Shown: positions 54,507 to 64,000 of the stretch, piece by piece
Layout: every line of letters begins with the position of its first letter
How positions within the stretch are numbered: the first letter of the stretch is position 1
Source: Myxococcales bacterium
Lineage (GTDB): Bacteria > Myxococcota_A > Polyangia > Haliangiales > Haliangiaceae
DNA: 64,000 bases
Direction of reading: 5' to 3'
Assembly (NCBI GenBank): GCA_016707895.1
Contig: JADJGV010000034.1
Span: forward strand, 744,001-808,000
The notes under the pieces: model-generated
Database searches by the model: none
The model's input: only the letters and a program-made list of their open reading frames with translations
Told to the model about the DNA's origin: nothing
Made by a program: the position numbers and the translations under genes

Positions 54507-55190
54507 CTACGCCGCGGGGCGCTCGCCGAAGATCGCCGTGCCGATCCGCACCAGCGTCGCGCCGCACGCGATCGCCACCGCGAAGTCGTGGCTCATGCCC
54601 ATCGACAGGTGCGGCAGCGGCACGGCCGGCGTGGCCAGGCGATCGCGCAGCGCGCGCAGCGCCGTGAAGTGCGGCCGCGCCGCCTCAGGATCGTCGGTGG
54701 GCGGCGGCATCGTCATGAAGCCATCGACCCGCAGCCCCGGCACCGCCGCCAGCCCGGCGACCAGCGCCGGCGCGTCGGCGACCGCGACCCCGCCCTTGGT
54801 GGCCTCGCCGGCGACGTTGACCGCGATCAGGATCGGCTGGACGGCGCCGGCCGGCAGCCGCTTGCCCAGCTCGACGCCGAGCTCGAGCGAGTCGACCGCG
54901 TGGATCAGCGCGACCTTGCCGGCGATCTGCCGGGCCTTGTTGCGCTGCAGCCGGCCGATGAAGTGCCAGCGCGGGTGGGTCGCGGCGCTGGCCTGCTTGG
55001 CCAGCAGCTCCTGCACGTAGTTCTCGCCGACGTCGGTGGCGCCGGCGGCGACCACCGCGTCGATCGCCGCGACCGGGTGCAGCTTGGACACCGCGACCAG
55101 CGTGACCTCGTCGGGGCGCCGGCCGCAGGCGGCGCAGGCGGCGTCGACGGCCGCCCGGGTGGCGCGCCAGCGCGCGGCGAGGTCGGTCAC
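54507..55190 (-). CDS. yggS: YggS/PLPBP-family PLP homeostasis protein
   Basis: A 227-aa member of the YggS/PROSC family, which binds PLP on an alanine-racemase-like barrel and balances vitamin B6 and amino-acid pools rather than acting as an enzyme. Signatures are VTLVAVSKLHPVAAI (PLP Lys), VGENYVQELLAK, WHFIGRLQRNKAR, IAVNVAGEATKGGV, GFMTMPPPTDDPE, HLSMGMSHDFAVAI and the final TLVRIGTAIFGER. The GTG start overlaps the maf stop (GTGA), so it is translated with maf. Confidence 0.95.
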   Translation of the reverse strand: MTDLAARWRATRAAVDAACAACGRRPDEVTLVAVSKLHPVAAIDAVVAAGATDVGENYVQELLAKQASAATHPRWHFIGRLQRNKARQIAGKVALIHAVDSLELGVELGKRLPAGAVQPILIAVNVAGEATKGGVAVADAPALVAGLAAVPGLRVDGFMTMPPPTDDPEAARPHFTALRALRDRLATPAVPLPHLSMGMSHDFAVAIACGATLVRIGTAIFGERPAA

Positions 55191-55768
55191 GCGGCGTGCC
55201 CGTGGGCCAAGCGGACCTCGGCGGCGCCGGTGGCGCGCAACAGCTCGACCACCTCGGCCAGCGGCAGCCCGGCGATGTTGGTGATCGAGCCGCGCACGCT
55301 CCGCACCAGCGCCGCGCCGATGCCCTGCACCGCGTAGGCGCCGGCCTTGCCGTCCCACTCGCGCGACGCGACGTAGTCGGCCAGGAGCGCCTCGTCGAAG
55401 TCGACCATCTCGACGTCGCTGGTGACGGTGATCGCGTGGACCTCGGCGCCGCGTCGCAGCACCACGGCCGTGGTGACCTGGTGAGTCCGGCCGCGCAGCG
55501 CGCGCAGCATCACCGCGGCGGCGTCGCCGTCGGCGGCCTTGCCGAAGATCCGCCCGTCGACGATCACCGTGGTGTCGGCGGCCAGCACCCAGTCGTCGTC
55601 GCTGGCCAGCGCCGCGGCCTTGGCCGCCGCCACCCGCTCGACGTAGGCCACCGCCGGCTCGTCGGCGCCGGGGGTCTCGTCGATGTCGGCGGGGTGGACC
55701 GCGAACGCGACCCCGATCCGCGCCAGGAACTCGCGGCGGCGCGGCGACGCCGAGGCCAGGATCAACAT
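55187..55768 (-). CDS. maf: Maf-family nucleoside triphosphate pyrophosphatase
   Basis: A 193-aa Maf/HAM1-like enzyme that hydrolyses non-canonical or methylated NTPs to NMP and PPi and has been tied to division control. Conserved features are LILASASPRRREFLARIG at the N-terminus, DIDETPG, YVERVAAAKA, VLAADTTVIVDGRIFGK, DYVASREWDGKAGAYAVQG and GSITNIAGLPLAEV. AT-rich TATATAAGG lies just before the ATG. Upstream on the same strand lie a 10-bp hairpin and copy D of the double-hairpin element. Confidence 0.95.
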   Translation of the reverse strand: MLILASASPRRREFLARIGVAFAVHPADIDETPGADEPAVAYVERVAAAKAAALASDDDWVLAADTTVIVDGRIFGKAADGDAAAVMLRALRGRTHQVTTAVVLRRGAEVHAITVTSDVEMVDFDEALLADYVASREWDGKAGAYAVQGIGAALVRSVRGSITNIAGLPLAEVVELLRATGAAEVRLAHGHAA

Positions 55769-55802
55769 CGCGCCTTATATACAGCGCGGGGGCCGAAAGC
55801 GC

Positions 55803-55826
55803 GATGAGCGCCCGGAGGCGCTCATC
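55803..55826. repeat. Perfect 10-bp hairpin upstream of maf
   Basis: GATGAGCGCC-CGGA-GGCGCTCATC. It lies between element D and maf, about 35 bp from the maf start. It could be a terminator stem for the upstream gene or an operator; no T-run follows. Confidence 0.55.
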
Positions 55827-55892
55827 CTCGATCGATCAGCCGGCGGTCCTCGCTCACACCAGGGAGGGCTGGCGAAGCGAGGTGCCCCGCCG

Positions 55893-55957
55893 AGGATCTC
55901 GCGTTTCGGGTGGGGGGCCCCACGTCTTGTGGGGGAGGGTCTTTGCGAAAGACCCTC
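55893..55957 (-). repeat. Double-hairpin intergenic element, copy D
   Basis: Minus strand: hairpin 1 GAGGGTCTTTCGCAAAGACCCTC (55935-55957) keeps the TCGC loop but has a wholly different stem from copies A and B. Hairpin 2 is CCCCAC/GTGGGG, and the tail is CCCACCCGAAACGCGAG. It starts 6 nt after the stop of the gene at 55964. Confidence 0.75.
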
Positions 55958-55963
55958 TCAGAG

Positions 55964-57805
55964 TTACTGCGGTGGGGGCCAGCCGCCGCCCTGGGGCGGC
56001 GGGCCACCGAAGCCACCCGGCGGCGGGCCACCCTGCGGCGGCGGGAAGCCACCCGGCGGCGGGCCACCGAAGCCCGGCGGCGGACCGCCCGGGGGCGGGT
56101 AGCCACCACCCGGCGGCGGGCCGCCGAAGCCACCGCCCTGCGGCGGCGGCGTGTTGTTGCCCTTCACCATCTTCATGACCTCGTCGTACGCGGCCGGCGC
56201 CGTCAGCATCAGCACGCCGAAGTAGGCCAGCAGCATCAGCAGCGAGCGGACCAGCATCAGGAACCACTCGACGAACTTCACGTGGTCGCCGTGGATCAGC
56301 AGCGCCAGCATGAACAGCACGATCTGCACCGGCAGCCACACCAGCAGCGCCGCGGTGGCGTGCGGCGCGAAGGCGTCGACGGCCTGGAGCGCCGGCGGCA
56401 GCTTGCGGGCGGGGACGACGAACACCGCACACGCGGTCGCCACCAGGCACATCACCAGCAGCAGCAGCGCGTAGACCTTGAACATCGCCCCCTTGAACAG
56501 CCCGCCGGCGAAGTCGCCGTCGAAGTGGTTCAGGACGTTGGTGGTGATCGTCACCGTGCGCGACTCGCGGTCGGCGTCGATGCCGTCACCCGCGAAGATG
56601 CCGAGCAGGACCATGCTGGCGCCGACGGCGATGATGATGCGCGCGGCCTGATCGTCGGGGCGCTGCAGCCGCGCCAGCAACCCGAACAGCAACGTCGAGA
56701 TGCCGATCGTGTAGAAGAACGTCAGGCCGATGCTGCTCGGTCCTTCGGAGATCGTGGCGATGCCGTTGACCACCACGCCGATGAACGACACGCCGAACGG
56801 CAGCCACTCGAGCACCACCGGCGGGATCTTCGCGCGGATGTCCTTGGGCGCGACCGACACCAGCAGATACGACGCCGCGGCGAGCAGCGGCCAGATCAGC
56901 CCGCGGAACGCGCGGCCCTTCCAGGCGAACGTGAGCGGGCTGAACTTGACCGGGATGAAGATCGCGATCGCGAGCGCGGCGCCCAGGATCATGAGCGCCA
57001 TGCGCTGCAGGTCGGGATCGCGCAGCTTGGCCAGCGGCACGCCGAACAGCGTCCCCGGCTGCGACTGAGGCAGCTTGCGCGCCCAGTCGTCCATCGGGCC
57101 GGGCAGGTTCTGCTGCGGCGGGGCGAACGCGCCCTGCGGCGGGCCCGCGAAGCCGGGCGGCGGACCACCGGGGGGCGGGCCACCGAAGCCGGGCGGCGGA
57201 CCACCGGGGGGCGGGCCACCGAAGCCGGGCGGCGGACCACCGGGGGGCGGGCCACCGAAGCCGGGCGGCGGACCGCCAGGCGGCGGACCCCCAAAGCCAG
57301 GCGGCGGACCGCCGGGAGGCGGGCCCCCGAAGCCGGGCGGCGGACCGCCGGGAGGCGGGCCCCCGAAGCCGGGCGGCGGACCGCCGGGAGGCGGGCCCCC
57401 GAAGCCAGGCGGCGGACCGCCGGGAGGCGGGCCCCCGAAGCCGGGCGGCGGACCGCCGGGAGGCGGGCCCCCGAAGCCAGGCGGCGGACCCCCGAAGCCG
57501 GGCGGCGGACCCGCGGGCGGCGGCGGTGACGCGACCGGCGGGGGCGCAGCGACGGGCGGCGGCGGCGCCACCGGCGGCGGCGCGGCAGGCGGAGGCGGCG
57601 CGGCGGCCGGGGCCGGCGGGCCGGGCGGCTTCGGCGCGGTCGCGGGGCCGAGCTTCGGCGCCGCGTATCCGAACATCGTCTTGGCGGGGCCGCCGCTCGG
57701 CGCGGCCGGCGCCGCCGGCATCGGCCGCCCGCACGTGCCGCACGCCGGCGCGGTCATCAGCACGGCCGCGCCACAGAACGGGCACGGCCTGGTTGGTGTC
57801 GCCAT
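55964..57805 (-). CDS. Zinc-ribbon, Gly/Pro-repeat, polytopic membrane protein
   Basis: A 613-aa protein in four parts. Residues 1-30 are a CPFCGAAV...CGTCGRP zinc ribbon. Residues about 35-225 are Pro/Ala then nine or more exact 12-residue GFGGPPPGGPPP repeats. Residues about 240-560 hold about nine membrane helices (LQRMALMILGAALAIAIF, GLIWPLLAAASYLLVSV, LTFFYTIGISTLLFGLLA and more). A second Gly/Pro-rich tail (QGGGFGGPPPGGGYPPPG) closes it. Both ends being low-complexity and likely cytoplasmic suggests a scaffold that can self-associate. No family is recognised beyond zinc_ribbon. The 3' end is followed by hairpin element D. Confidence 0.82.
   Translation of the reverse strand: MATPTRPCPFCGAAVLMTAPACGTCGRPMPAAPAAPSGGPAKTMFGYAAPKLGPATAPKPPGPPAPAAAPPPPAAPPPVAPPPPVAAPPPVASPPPPAGPPPGFGGPPPGFGGPPPGGPPPGFGGPPPGGPPPGFGGPPPGGPPPGFGGPPPGGPPPGFGGPPPGGPPPGFGGPPPGGPPPGFGGPPPGGPPPGFGGPPPGGPPPGFGGPPPGGPPPGFAGPPQGAFAPPQQNLPGPMDDWARKLPQSQPGTLFGVPLAKLRDPDLQRMALMILGAALAIAIFIPVKFSPLTFAWKGRAFRGLIWPLLAAASYLLVSVAPKDIRAKIPPVVLEWLPFGVSFIGVVVNGIATISEGPSSIGLTFFYTIGISTLLFGLLARLQRPDDQAARIIIAVGASMVLLGIFAGDGIDADRESRTVTITTNVLNHFDGDFAGGLFKGAMFKVYALLLLVMCLVATACAVFVVPARKLPPALQAVDAFAPHATAALLVWLPVQIVLFMLALLIHGDHVKFVEWFLMLVRSLLMLLAYFGVLMLTAPAAYDEVMKMVKGNNTPPPQGGGFGGPPPGGGYPPPGGPPPGFGGPPPGGFPPPQGGPPPGGFGGPPPQGGGWPPPQ
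57149..57510 (-). repeat. 36-bp coding tandem repeat (GFGGPPPGGPPP)
   Basis: A 36-bp period within the gene at 55964-57805. Units fall into two nucleotide types, ACCACCGGGGGG near the 3' side and ACCGCCGGGAGG in the rest, in blocks, as expected from recent unequal exchange. Always in frame, so length changes would not break the protein. Confidence 0.9.
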
Positions 57806-57904
57806 GGCTATCGCTCTCTCCCTTTGCGACGGAACGTAACGCGCTGAGCGATCGACGGTCAACGCGAGGGGCCGCGGATCGCGCCCTCGTGGTACATCGC
57901 GATC

Positions 57905-58731
<827 letters not shown>

Positions 58732-58735
<4 letters not shown>

Positions 58736-59022
58736 GCTGGCTGCGCGCCACCGCCGACGGCGTCGCGCTCGACGTGCTGGTGCAGCCGCGGGCGTCGCGC
58801 CCGAAGCTGGGCCCGATCCACGGCGATCGGATCAAGGTCGCGGTCACCGCGCCGCCGGTCGACGGCGAGGCCAACGCCGCGGTGATCGAGCTGGTGGCCA
58901 AGGCGCTGGGCGTCGCGCGCGGCGCGGTCGCGGTGACCGCCGGTCAGGCGTCGCGGCGCAAGACGCTGGCGATCCGCGGCGTCGATCTGGCGCGGGTGAC
59001 CGCGGTCGTGGAGGCCGCGTGA
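58732..59022 (+). CDS. yggU: DUF167 (YggU) family protein
   Basis: A 96-aa DUF167/YggU protein, a small alpha/beta fold of unknown function found beside proC and yggT in many bacteria. Pattern: DVLVQPRASRPKLGPIHGD, IKVAVTAPPVDGEANAAVIE, VAVTAGQASRRKTLAIRG. The GTG start overlaps proC, and the stop overlaps the next GTG start in the same four-base manner, so three genes are strung together. Confidence 0.93.
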
Positions 59023-60368
59023 GGCGCGCCGCGGTGGTGGCGCTGGTCGCCGGCGGTTGCGGCGGCGCCACCGGCACGATCGGCCTCGAGCTGGTCACCG
59101 CGCCGGGCTCGACGGTGCTGGCCGACGTGGCGCGGGCGCGGCTGACGCTGTCGTCGCCGCCGACCGTGGTCGACGCCACCCGCGGCCCCGACGGCAAGTT
59201 CCACCTCGCGATCGACGTGGTCGCCGAGGGCCCGTCCGGCACGCTGACCTTCGAGGGCTGGGACGCCGGCGACGCGCTGATCGCGATCGGCCGCACGCCC
59301 GCGCTGCCGATCGCGGCGATCGACGCCGAGGTCGCGATCTACGTGGCCGCGCCCGACAGCCTGGCCGCGGCGCCGGTCGCGCTCGATCCGCCGCGCACCG
59401 CGGTCGGCAGCGCCGCGTACCCGTTCGGCGTGCTGGTGGCCGGCGGCCGCGATGGCGCCGGCGCGGCCTCCGACGCGGTCGCCATCTACAACGTCTTCAC
59501 CCACGCGTGGCAGGTCGGCGTCGATCTGCCGGCGCCGCGGGTCGCGCCGACGATCGGCGCCAGCGCGCTGGGCTACGCCTACGTGCTCGGCGGCGACGAC
59601 GCCAGCGGCGCGCCGACCGGCACGCTGTGGCGCTACGACACCACCGTCGCGCCGGCCGGCGCGGTGCTGGCGCTGACCGATGCGCCGACCCTGGCGCGCA
59701 CCGCGGCGCCGATCGCGCTGGTGCGCAGCGAGGGCTTCATCGTCGGCGGCGCGCCGCCGGCGGTGATCGACGGCCTGACCCGCACCCTGACCGCGGCGCC
59801 CAGCCTGCCGCCGCTGGCCGGCGCCGCGGCGTCGGTGGTGGTGTCGGCCGGCGGCGCCGACGCGCTGTACGCGGTGTTCATCGGCGAGGGCAGCGGCGCC
59901 AGCGGCGTCGTGCGGTTCGCGGCCGACGGCGCCACCGACGAGGCCAGCGCCCCGGCCAGCGCCCGCCGCACCGGCCACGGCGCGGTCGCGCTCGGCGACG
60001 GCCGGGTGATCGTCATCGGCGGCGCGGTCGGCGGCGCGCCGGTCGGCAGCGCGATCGTCGCCAGCCCGGCCAGCCACCTCTACGTCGAGCAGCCCGCGGT
60101 CCTCGCCACCCCGCGCGCCGGCGCCGCGATCGCCGCGGCGGGCGGCGTGCTGGTGGTGGCCGGCGGCACTGACGCCAGCGGCGCGATCGTGCCGACCGCC
60201 GAGATCCTCGATCTGACCACGCTCGCGCATCGCACCACCGTGCCGATGGTCGTGCCGCGCACCGGCGCCGTCGCCCGCCCGCTCGCCGACGGCCAGGTGA
60301 TGATCGTCGGCGGCACCGACGCCGCCGGCCAGCCGGTCGGCGTGGTCGAGTTGTTCACGCCGCGCTGA
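59019..60368 (+). CDS. Kelch-repeat lipoprotein
   Basis: A 449-aa lipoprotein (GTG start; RRAAVVALVAGGC). Residues 15-120 form a beta-sandwich (TIGLELVTAPGSTVLADVAR, FHLAIDVVAEGPSGTLTFEG). The rest consists of kelch-type blades: FGVLVAGGRDGAGAASDAVA, YAYVLGGDDASGAPTGTLWR, EGFIVGGAPPAVIDGL, GRVIVIGGAVGG, VLVVAGGTDASGAIVPTAEI, QVMIVGGTDAAGQPVGVVEL, each with the GG doublet. A six-bladed propeller on the surface is likely, for binding. Its joining to proC-yggU may be incidental. Confidence 0.85.
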   Translation: MRRAAVVALVAGGCGGATGTIGLELVTAPGSTVLADVARARLTLSSPPTVVDATRGPDGKFHLAIDVVAEGPSGTLTFEGWDAGDALIAIGRTPALPIAAIDAEVAIYVAAPDSLAAAPVALDPPRTAVGSAAYPFGVLVAGGRDGAGAASDAVAIYNVFTHAWQVGVDLPAPRVAPTIGASALGYAYVLGGDDASGAPTGTLWRYDTTVAPAGAVLALTDAPTLARTAAPIALVRSEGFIVGGAPPAVIDGLTRTLTAAPSLPPLAGAAASVVVSAGGADALYAVFIGEGSGASGVVRFAADGATDEASAPASARRTGHGAVALGDGRVIVIGGAVGGAPVGSAIVASPASHLYVEQPAVLATPRAGAAIAAAGGVLVVAGGTDASGAIVPTAEILDLTTLAHRTTVPMVVPRTGAVARPLADGQVMIVGGTDAAGQPVGVVELFTPR

Positions 60369-60382
60369 GGCGCGATCGGGAG

Positions 60383-60442
60383 CCCGATCCCGATCCCGAT
60401 CCCGATCCCGATCCCGATCCCGATCCCGATCCCGATCCCGAT
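60383..60442. repeat. Perfect hexanucleotide array (CCCGAT)10
   Basis: Ten uninterrupted CCCGAT units, then CCCGTCTCCGTCCCC decay. It sits between the convergent kelch and dioxygenase genes, outside both. On the minus strand it reads (ATCGGG)n, which would extend the dioxygenase as Gly-Ser repeats only if the stop were lost. Confidence 0.95.
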
Positions 60443-60466
60443 CCCGTCTCCGTCCCCGCTCCCTCG

Positions 60467-61252
60467 CTACGCCCACTCGACCGAGCGCATCGACAGTGAG
60501 CCCATCGTCCAGCCGGTGACCGGGTAGCGCGGCGGCGGCAGCGCGTCGCCGTGGGCGGCGGCGCCGGCCGCGACGAGCAGCGGCGCGAGGTGTTCGACCG
60601 ACGGGTGGGCGTCGCGCAGCGCGGGCGCGTCGTCGAGCACGCGGCCGAGCGCGGCCAGGTCGCCGCGGTCCAGCGCCGCGGTGGCCCAGGCCTCGAACGC
60701 CACGGCCCACGGCGGCGGCGCGGCGGCGGCGCTGTCCCAGTCGAGCCGGCCGAGGTTGTGCACCAGGCCGCCCGAGCCGAGCACCAGCACGCCGTCGGCG
60801 GCCAGCGGCGCCAGCGCGCGGCCGAGCGCGAGCCAGCCGGCCGGGCCGGTGCGCAGCGGCAGCGCCACCTGCACCACCGGCAGGTCGGCGGCCGGGAACA
60901 TCTTGAGCAGCGGCACCCACACGCCGTGATCGAGCGCGCGGGTCGGCTCGGCCTTGGCGCCGGTGAGCTCGCGCACCTGGGCGGCGAGCGCGGGCGCGCC
61001 CGGCGCCGGGTAGCGCACGTCGCGCAGCGCCGGATCGAAGCCGCCGAAGTCGTAGGACAGCGGCGCGCGGGCCTCGACGCCGGTGCGCGCGATCGCCGAC
61101 ACCCAGTGCGCCGACACGATCGCGACGCCGCGCGGCGGGGCCTCGGCGCGCAGGCGCGCGCCCCACGCCGCCAGCGCCGCGGCGAAGCCGCCAACTTCGA
61201 GCGCCAGGTTCGGCGCGCCGTGGCTGATGAAACCGACCGGGATGCGGGCCAT
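60467..61252 (-). CDS. LigB-type extradiol ring-cleavage dioxygenase (4,5-DOPA dioxygenase family)
   Basis: A 261-aa class III extradiol dioxygenase, YgiD/DODA type, using Fe or Zn to open catechol-like rings. Motifs are VGFISHGAPNLAL (metal His), IVSAHWVS, DFGGFDPALRDVRYPAPGAP, ALDHGVWVPLLKMFP (His), VQVALPL, LVLGSGGLVHNL (His) and a conserved EHLAPLLVAAGAA. Length matches the family. Whether it cleaves DOPA or another phenol is not known. It lies 65 bp downstream of prfC on the same strand. Confidence 0.9.
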   Translation of the reverse strand: MARIPVGFISHGAPNLALEVGGFAAALAAWGARLRAEAPPRGVAIVSAHWVSAIARTGVEARAPLSYDFGGFDPALRDVRYPAPGAPALAAQVRELTGAKAEPTRALDHGVWVPLLKMFPAADLPVVQVALPLRTGPAGWLALGRALAPLAADGVLVLGSGGLVHNLGRLDWDSAAAAPPPWAVAFEAWATAALDRGDLAALGRVLDDAPALRDAHPSVEHLAPLLVAAGAAAHGDALPPPRYPVTGWTMGSLSMRSVEWA

Positions 61253-61317
61253 GCAGGCAGCGTGGGGCCGCGCCGCGCCGCGGCCAAGCCCGGCCGCTGG
61301 GACAGTCCGTGCCGCCG

Positions 61318-62907
<1,590 letters not shown>

Positions 62908-62961
62908 GGCGGCGCAATCTACGCGCCTGGCCGGCCGGCGCCAATGGTATAGGCTGTCCCC

Positions 62962-63336
62962 GTGGACGATCGCACGCCGCTGACCATCGCCGAGGCCGAG
63001 GCCATGCTGGACGGGTTGCCGCTGGTGGCGGCGATGGGGGGCGGGATGAACGACATCAAGGCGGTCCGGGAGAAGTGCCTGGCCGCCGGCATCCCGGTGC
63101 TGATGGGGTGCCCCGGCGGCGGCAGGGGTTGAGGCACCAAGACGCACCTCCTGGTCGAGGAGGACGACGTGCCGGCCATCGCGGCGCTGCTGGCTGACGA
63201 CTGGCAGGCCTCGCTGGCCCGCGAAGGCGTGGCGCCGGTGGCCCCCACCGACGCGGCCGCGTGCCCGGCGTGCGGCGCGACCGACGAGCTGACCGCCGAC
63301 GGTGAGTGCCCGGGCTGCGGCCTGGTGCTCGGCTAG
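62962..63336 (+). CDS. Candidate selenoprotein: in-frame UGA at codon 57
   Basis: The frame runs from GTG 62962 (TAGGCT 6 nt upstream, leaderless pattern) to TAG 63336, 124 residues, broken only by TGA at 63130-63132. Before it: MDDRTPLTIAEAEAMLDGLP and KCLAAGIPVLMGCPGGGRG. After it: GTKTHLLVEEDDVPAIAALL, ADDWQASLAREG, and a zinc ribbon CPAC...CPGC (Cys101/104/116/119). Codons stay G/C-ending on both sides. From memory, related small myxobacterial proteins read GCGTK(T/V)HLLV, so Cys would align with the UGA. Cys50 and Sec57 could form a redox or metal pair. A SECIS-like hairpin follows directly. If it is not decoded, this is a disrupted gene. Function is unknown. Confidence 0.72.
63133..63173 (+). 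promoter_or_regulatory. Bacterial SECIS-like hairpin after the UGA
   Basis: Basal stem GGCAC (63133-63137) pairs perfectly with GTGCC (63169-63173). Apical stem CCTCCT (63147-63152) pairs with AGGAGG (63158-63163), closing loop GGTCG. The GGUC loop is the feature SelB reads in the E. coli fdhF SECIS (loop AGGUCU). The loop starts 20 nt after the UGA, within the normal bacterial range and close to the 18 nt of fdhF. It lies wholly within coding sequence, as bacterial SECIS elements do. Confidence 0.68.
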
Positions 63337-63584
63337 TCCGCGAGCCGCGGCGCGACGGCGCCGACCTCGAGACGCCGCCGGCGTGCTCGGCGACCTGCGC
63401 GTTCGACGTCGCGCGCGCTTTGCACGGTTCGCGGAGCGCGGCGCATGCGGTGCTGGCGACGACCGCGCGGCCGCCGCCTGGACCCGCTGGACGCGGCCGG
63501 CCCGGGCACGGGAGATGCAGTCTCCGACGGCGCGGGCCGCCGGCCTCCGCACCGCGGACACGCGGCCCGTCGATCGGAGGCCCC

Positions 63585-64000
63585 ATGTTGCGGCTGCGGA
63601 CCCTCGCGCTCACGATGCTGGTGGCGGCGGCGTGCACCGGGACGACCAGCGGTGGCGACGACGCCGCGGTCGACGGCGCCATCCCGCCGATCGACGCCGC
63701 GGGAGACATCGACGCGGCGATCGACGCGGCGATCGACGCGGCGATCGACGCAGCCGTCGACGCCCCGCTCGCGCCGTGCGACATGCCGGCGATGGGCGAG
63801 GAGGTCGCGACGCTGGCCGGCTGCCCGAGCGCCGGCGCCGCCGACGGCGTGCGCGGCATGGCGCGGTTCGCCAACCCGGTCAACGTGCTGGCCGGCGACG
63901 GCGAGGTCTACGTCGCCGACTTCGACAATGGGCGGATCCGCGCGGTCGCGCCCGACGGCGCCACCCGCACGCTGGTGATGGCGAGCAACTTCCGGCGGCC
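63585..64000 (+). CDS. NHL-repeat lipoprotein, 3' end outside window
   Basis: The 138 residues in view show a lipoprotein signal (MLRLRTLALTMLVAAAC), a linker with four-fold DAAI repeats (12-bp DNA repeat, about 63712-63757), then CDMPAMGEEVATLAGCPSAG and ARFANPVNVLAGDGEVYVAD, DFDNGRIRAVAPDGATRTL, the start of NHL beta-propeller blades. Such proteins are usually surface binding or scaffold proteins. A strong Shine-Dalgarno GGAGG lies 4 nt before the ATG, unlike the leaderless neighbours. Confidence 0.82.
   Translation, partial: MLRLRTLALTMLVAAACTGTTSGGDDAAVDGAIPPIDAAGDIDAAIDAAIDAAIDAAVDAPLAPCDMPAMGEEVATLAGCPSAGAADGVRGMARFANPVNVLAGDGEVYVADFDNGRIRAVAPDGATRTLVMASNFRR

Noticed and set aside
63337..63584. 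Small gene between the selenoprotein candidate and the NHL lipoprotein
   Set aside because: Only short frames without start signals. A GGAGA/TCTCC hairpin and GC palindromes are the only structure seen.

Overview
The window is very GC-rich, densely packed DNA. Codons end almost always in G or C, many genes start with GTG, and neighbouring genes often overlap by four bases (ATGA or GTGA). Secreted lipoproteins with Asp/Ala/Pro-rich linkers are abundant, and there is an NtrC-type two-component pair, a DUF4157 protein and wax-ester-synthase-like acyltransferases. This suggests a myxobacterium-like member of the Myxococcota (my guess is the Haliangium/Kofleria side). That placement is inference; there is no rRNA or marker tree here. 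I saw no tRNA, rRNA, transposase or CRISPR array.

Layout. 0-3 kb: 5' part of secA, cut by the window edge. 3-9 kb: an unknown gene between inverted hairpin elements, then an operon of two SGNH hydrolases and an MBOAT acyltransferase (envelope O-acylation). 9-20 kb: a WS/DGAT acyltransferase, small lipoproteins, a copper-monooxygenase-like lipoprotein, DUF2279, an endonuclease/phosphatase-fold lipoprotein, DUF445, a 39-bp repeat array, a 3D-domain wall protein and DUF2891. 20-29 kb: metH, a PG-binding-like exported protein, a PatB-type C-S lyase and a sigma-54 activator with its histidine kinase. 29-33 kb: a tandem AAA+ ATPase divergent from a DUF4157 protein with a toxin-like C-terminus, resembling genes of contractile injection systems but without sheath or tube genes. 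33-45 kb: many lipoproteins, a VDAFPD-repeat protein resembling the 7(1)-knot family, cystathionine beta-synthase and a small Cys4 x 2 protein. 45-54 kb: a methyltransferase/acyltransferase pair, a hydrolase lipoprotein, a porin-phosphatase-TPR operon that looks like phosphate scavenging, DUF2236, a PEGA-like protein and a DUF4395-thioredoxin fusion. 54-64 kb: maf-yggS, a Gly/Pro-rich zinc-ribbon membrane protein, proC-yggU-kelch, a LigB-type dioxygenase, prfC, a candidate selenoprotein, and an NHL lipoprotein cut by the edge.

Four signals stand out. (1) A short gene at 62962-63336 is interrupted only by an in-frame TGA followed by a bacterial-SECIS-like hairpin with a GGUC apical loop. (2) Nine genes carry a GG-N10-GC (sigma-54 type) element whose -12 box ends 11-13 nt before the start codon, so their transcripts should be leaderless. 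(3) About a dozen other genes have a TANNNT box 6-8 nt before the start, also implying leaderless mRNAs. (4) Four copies of a ~70-bp double-hairpin element occur between genes, with compensating base changes around a conserved TCGC loop.
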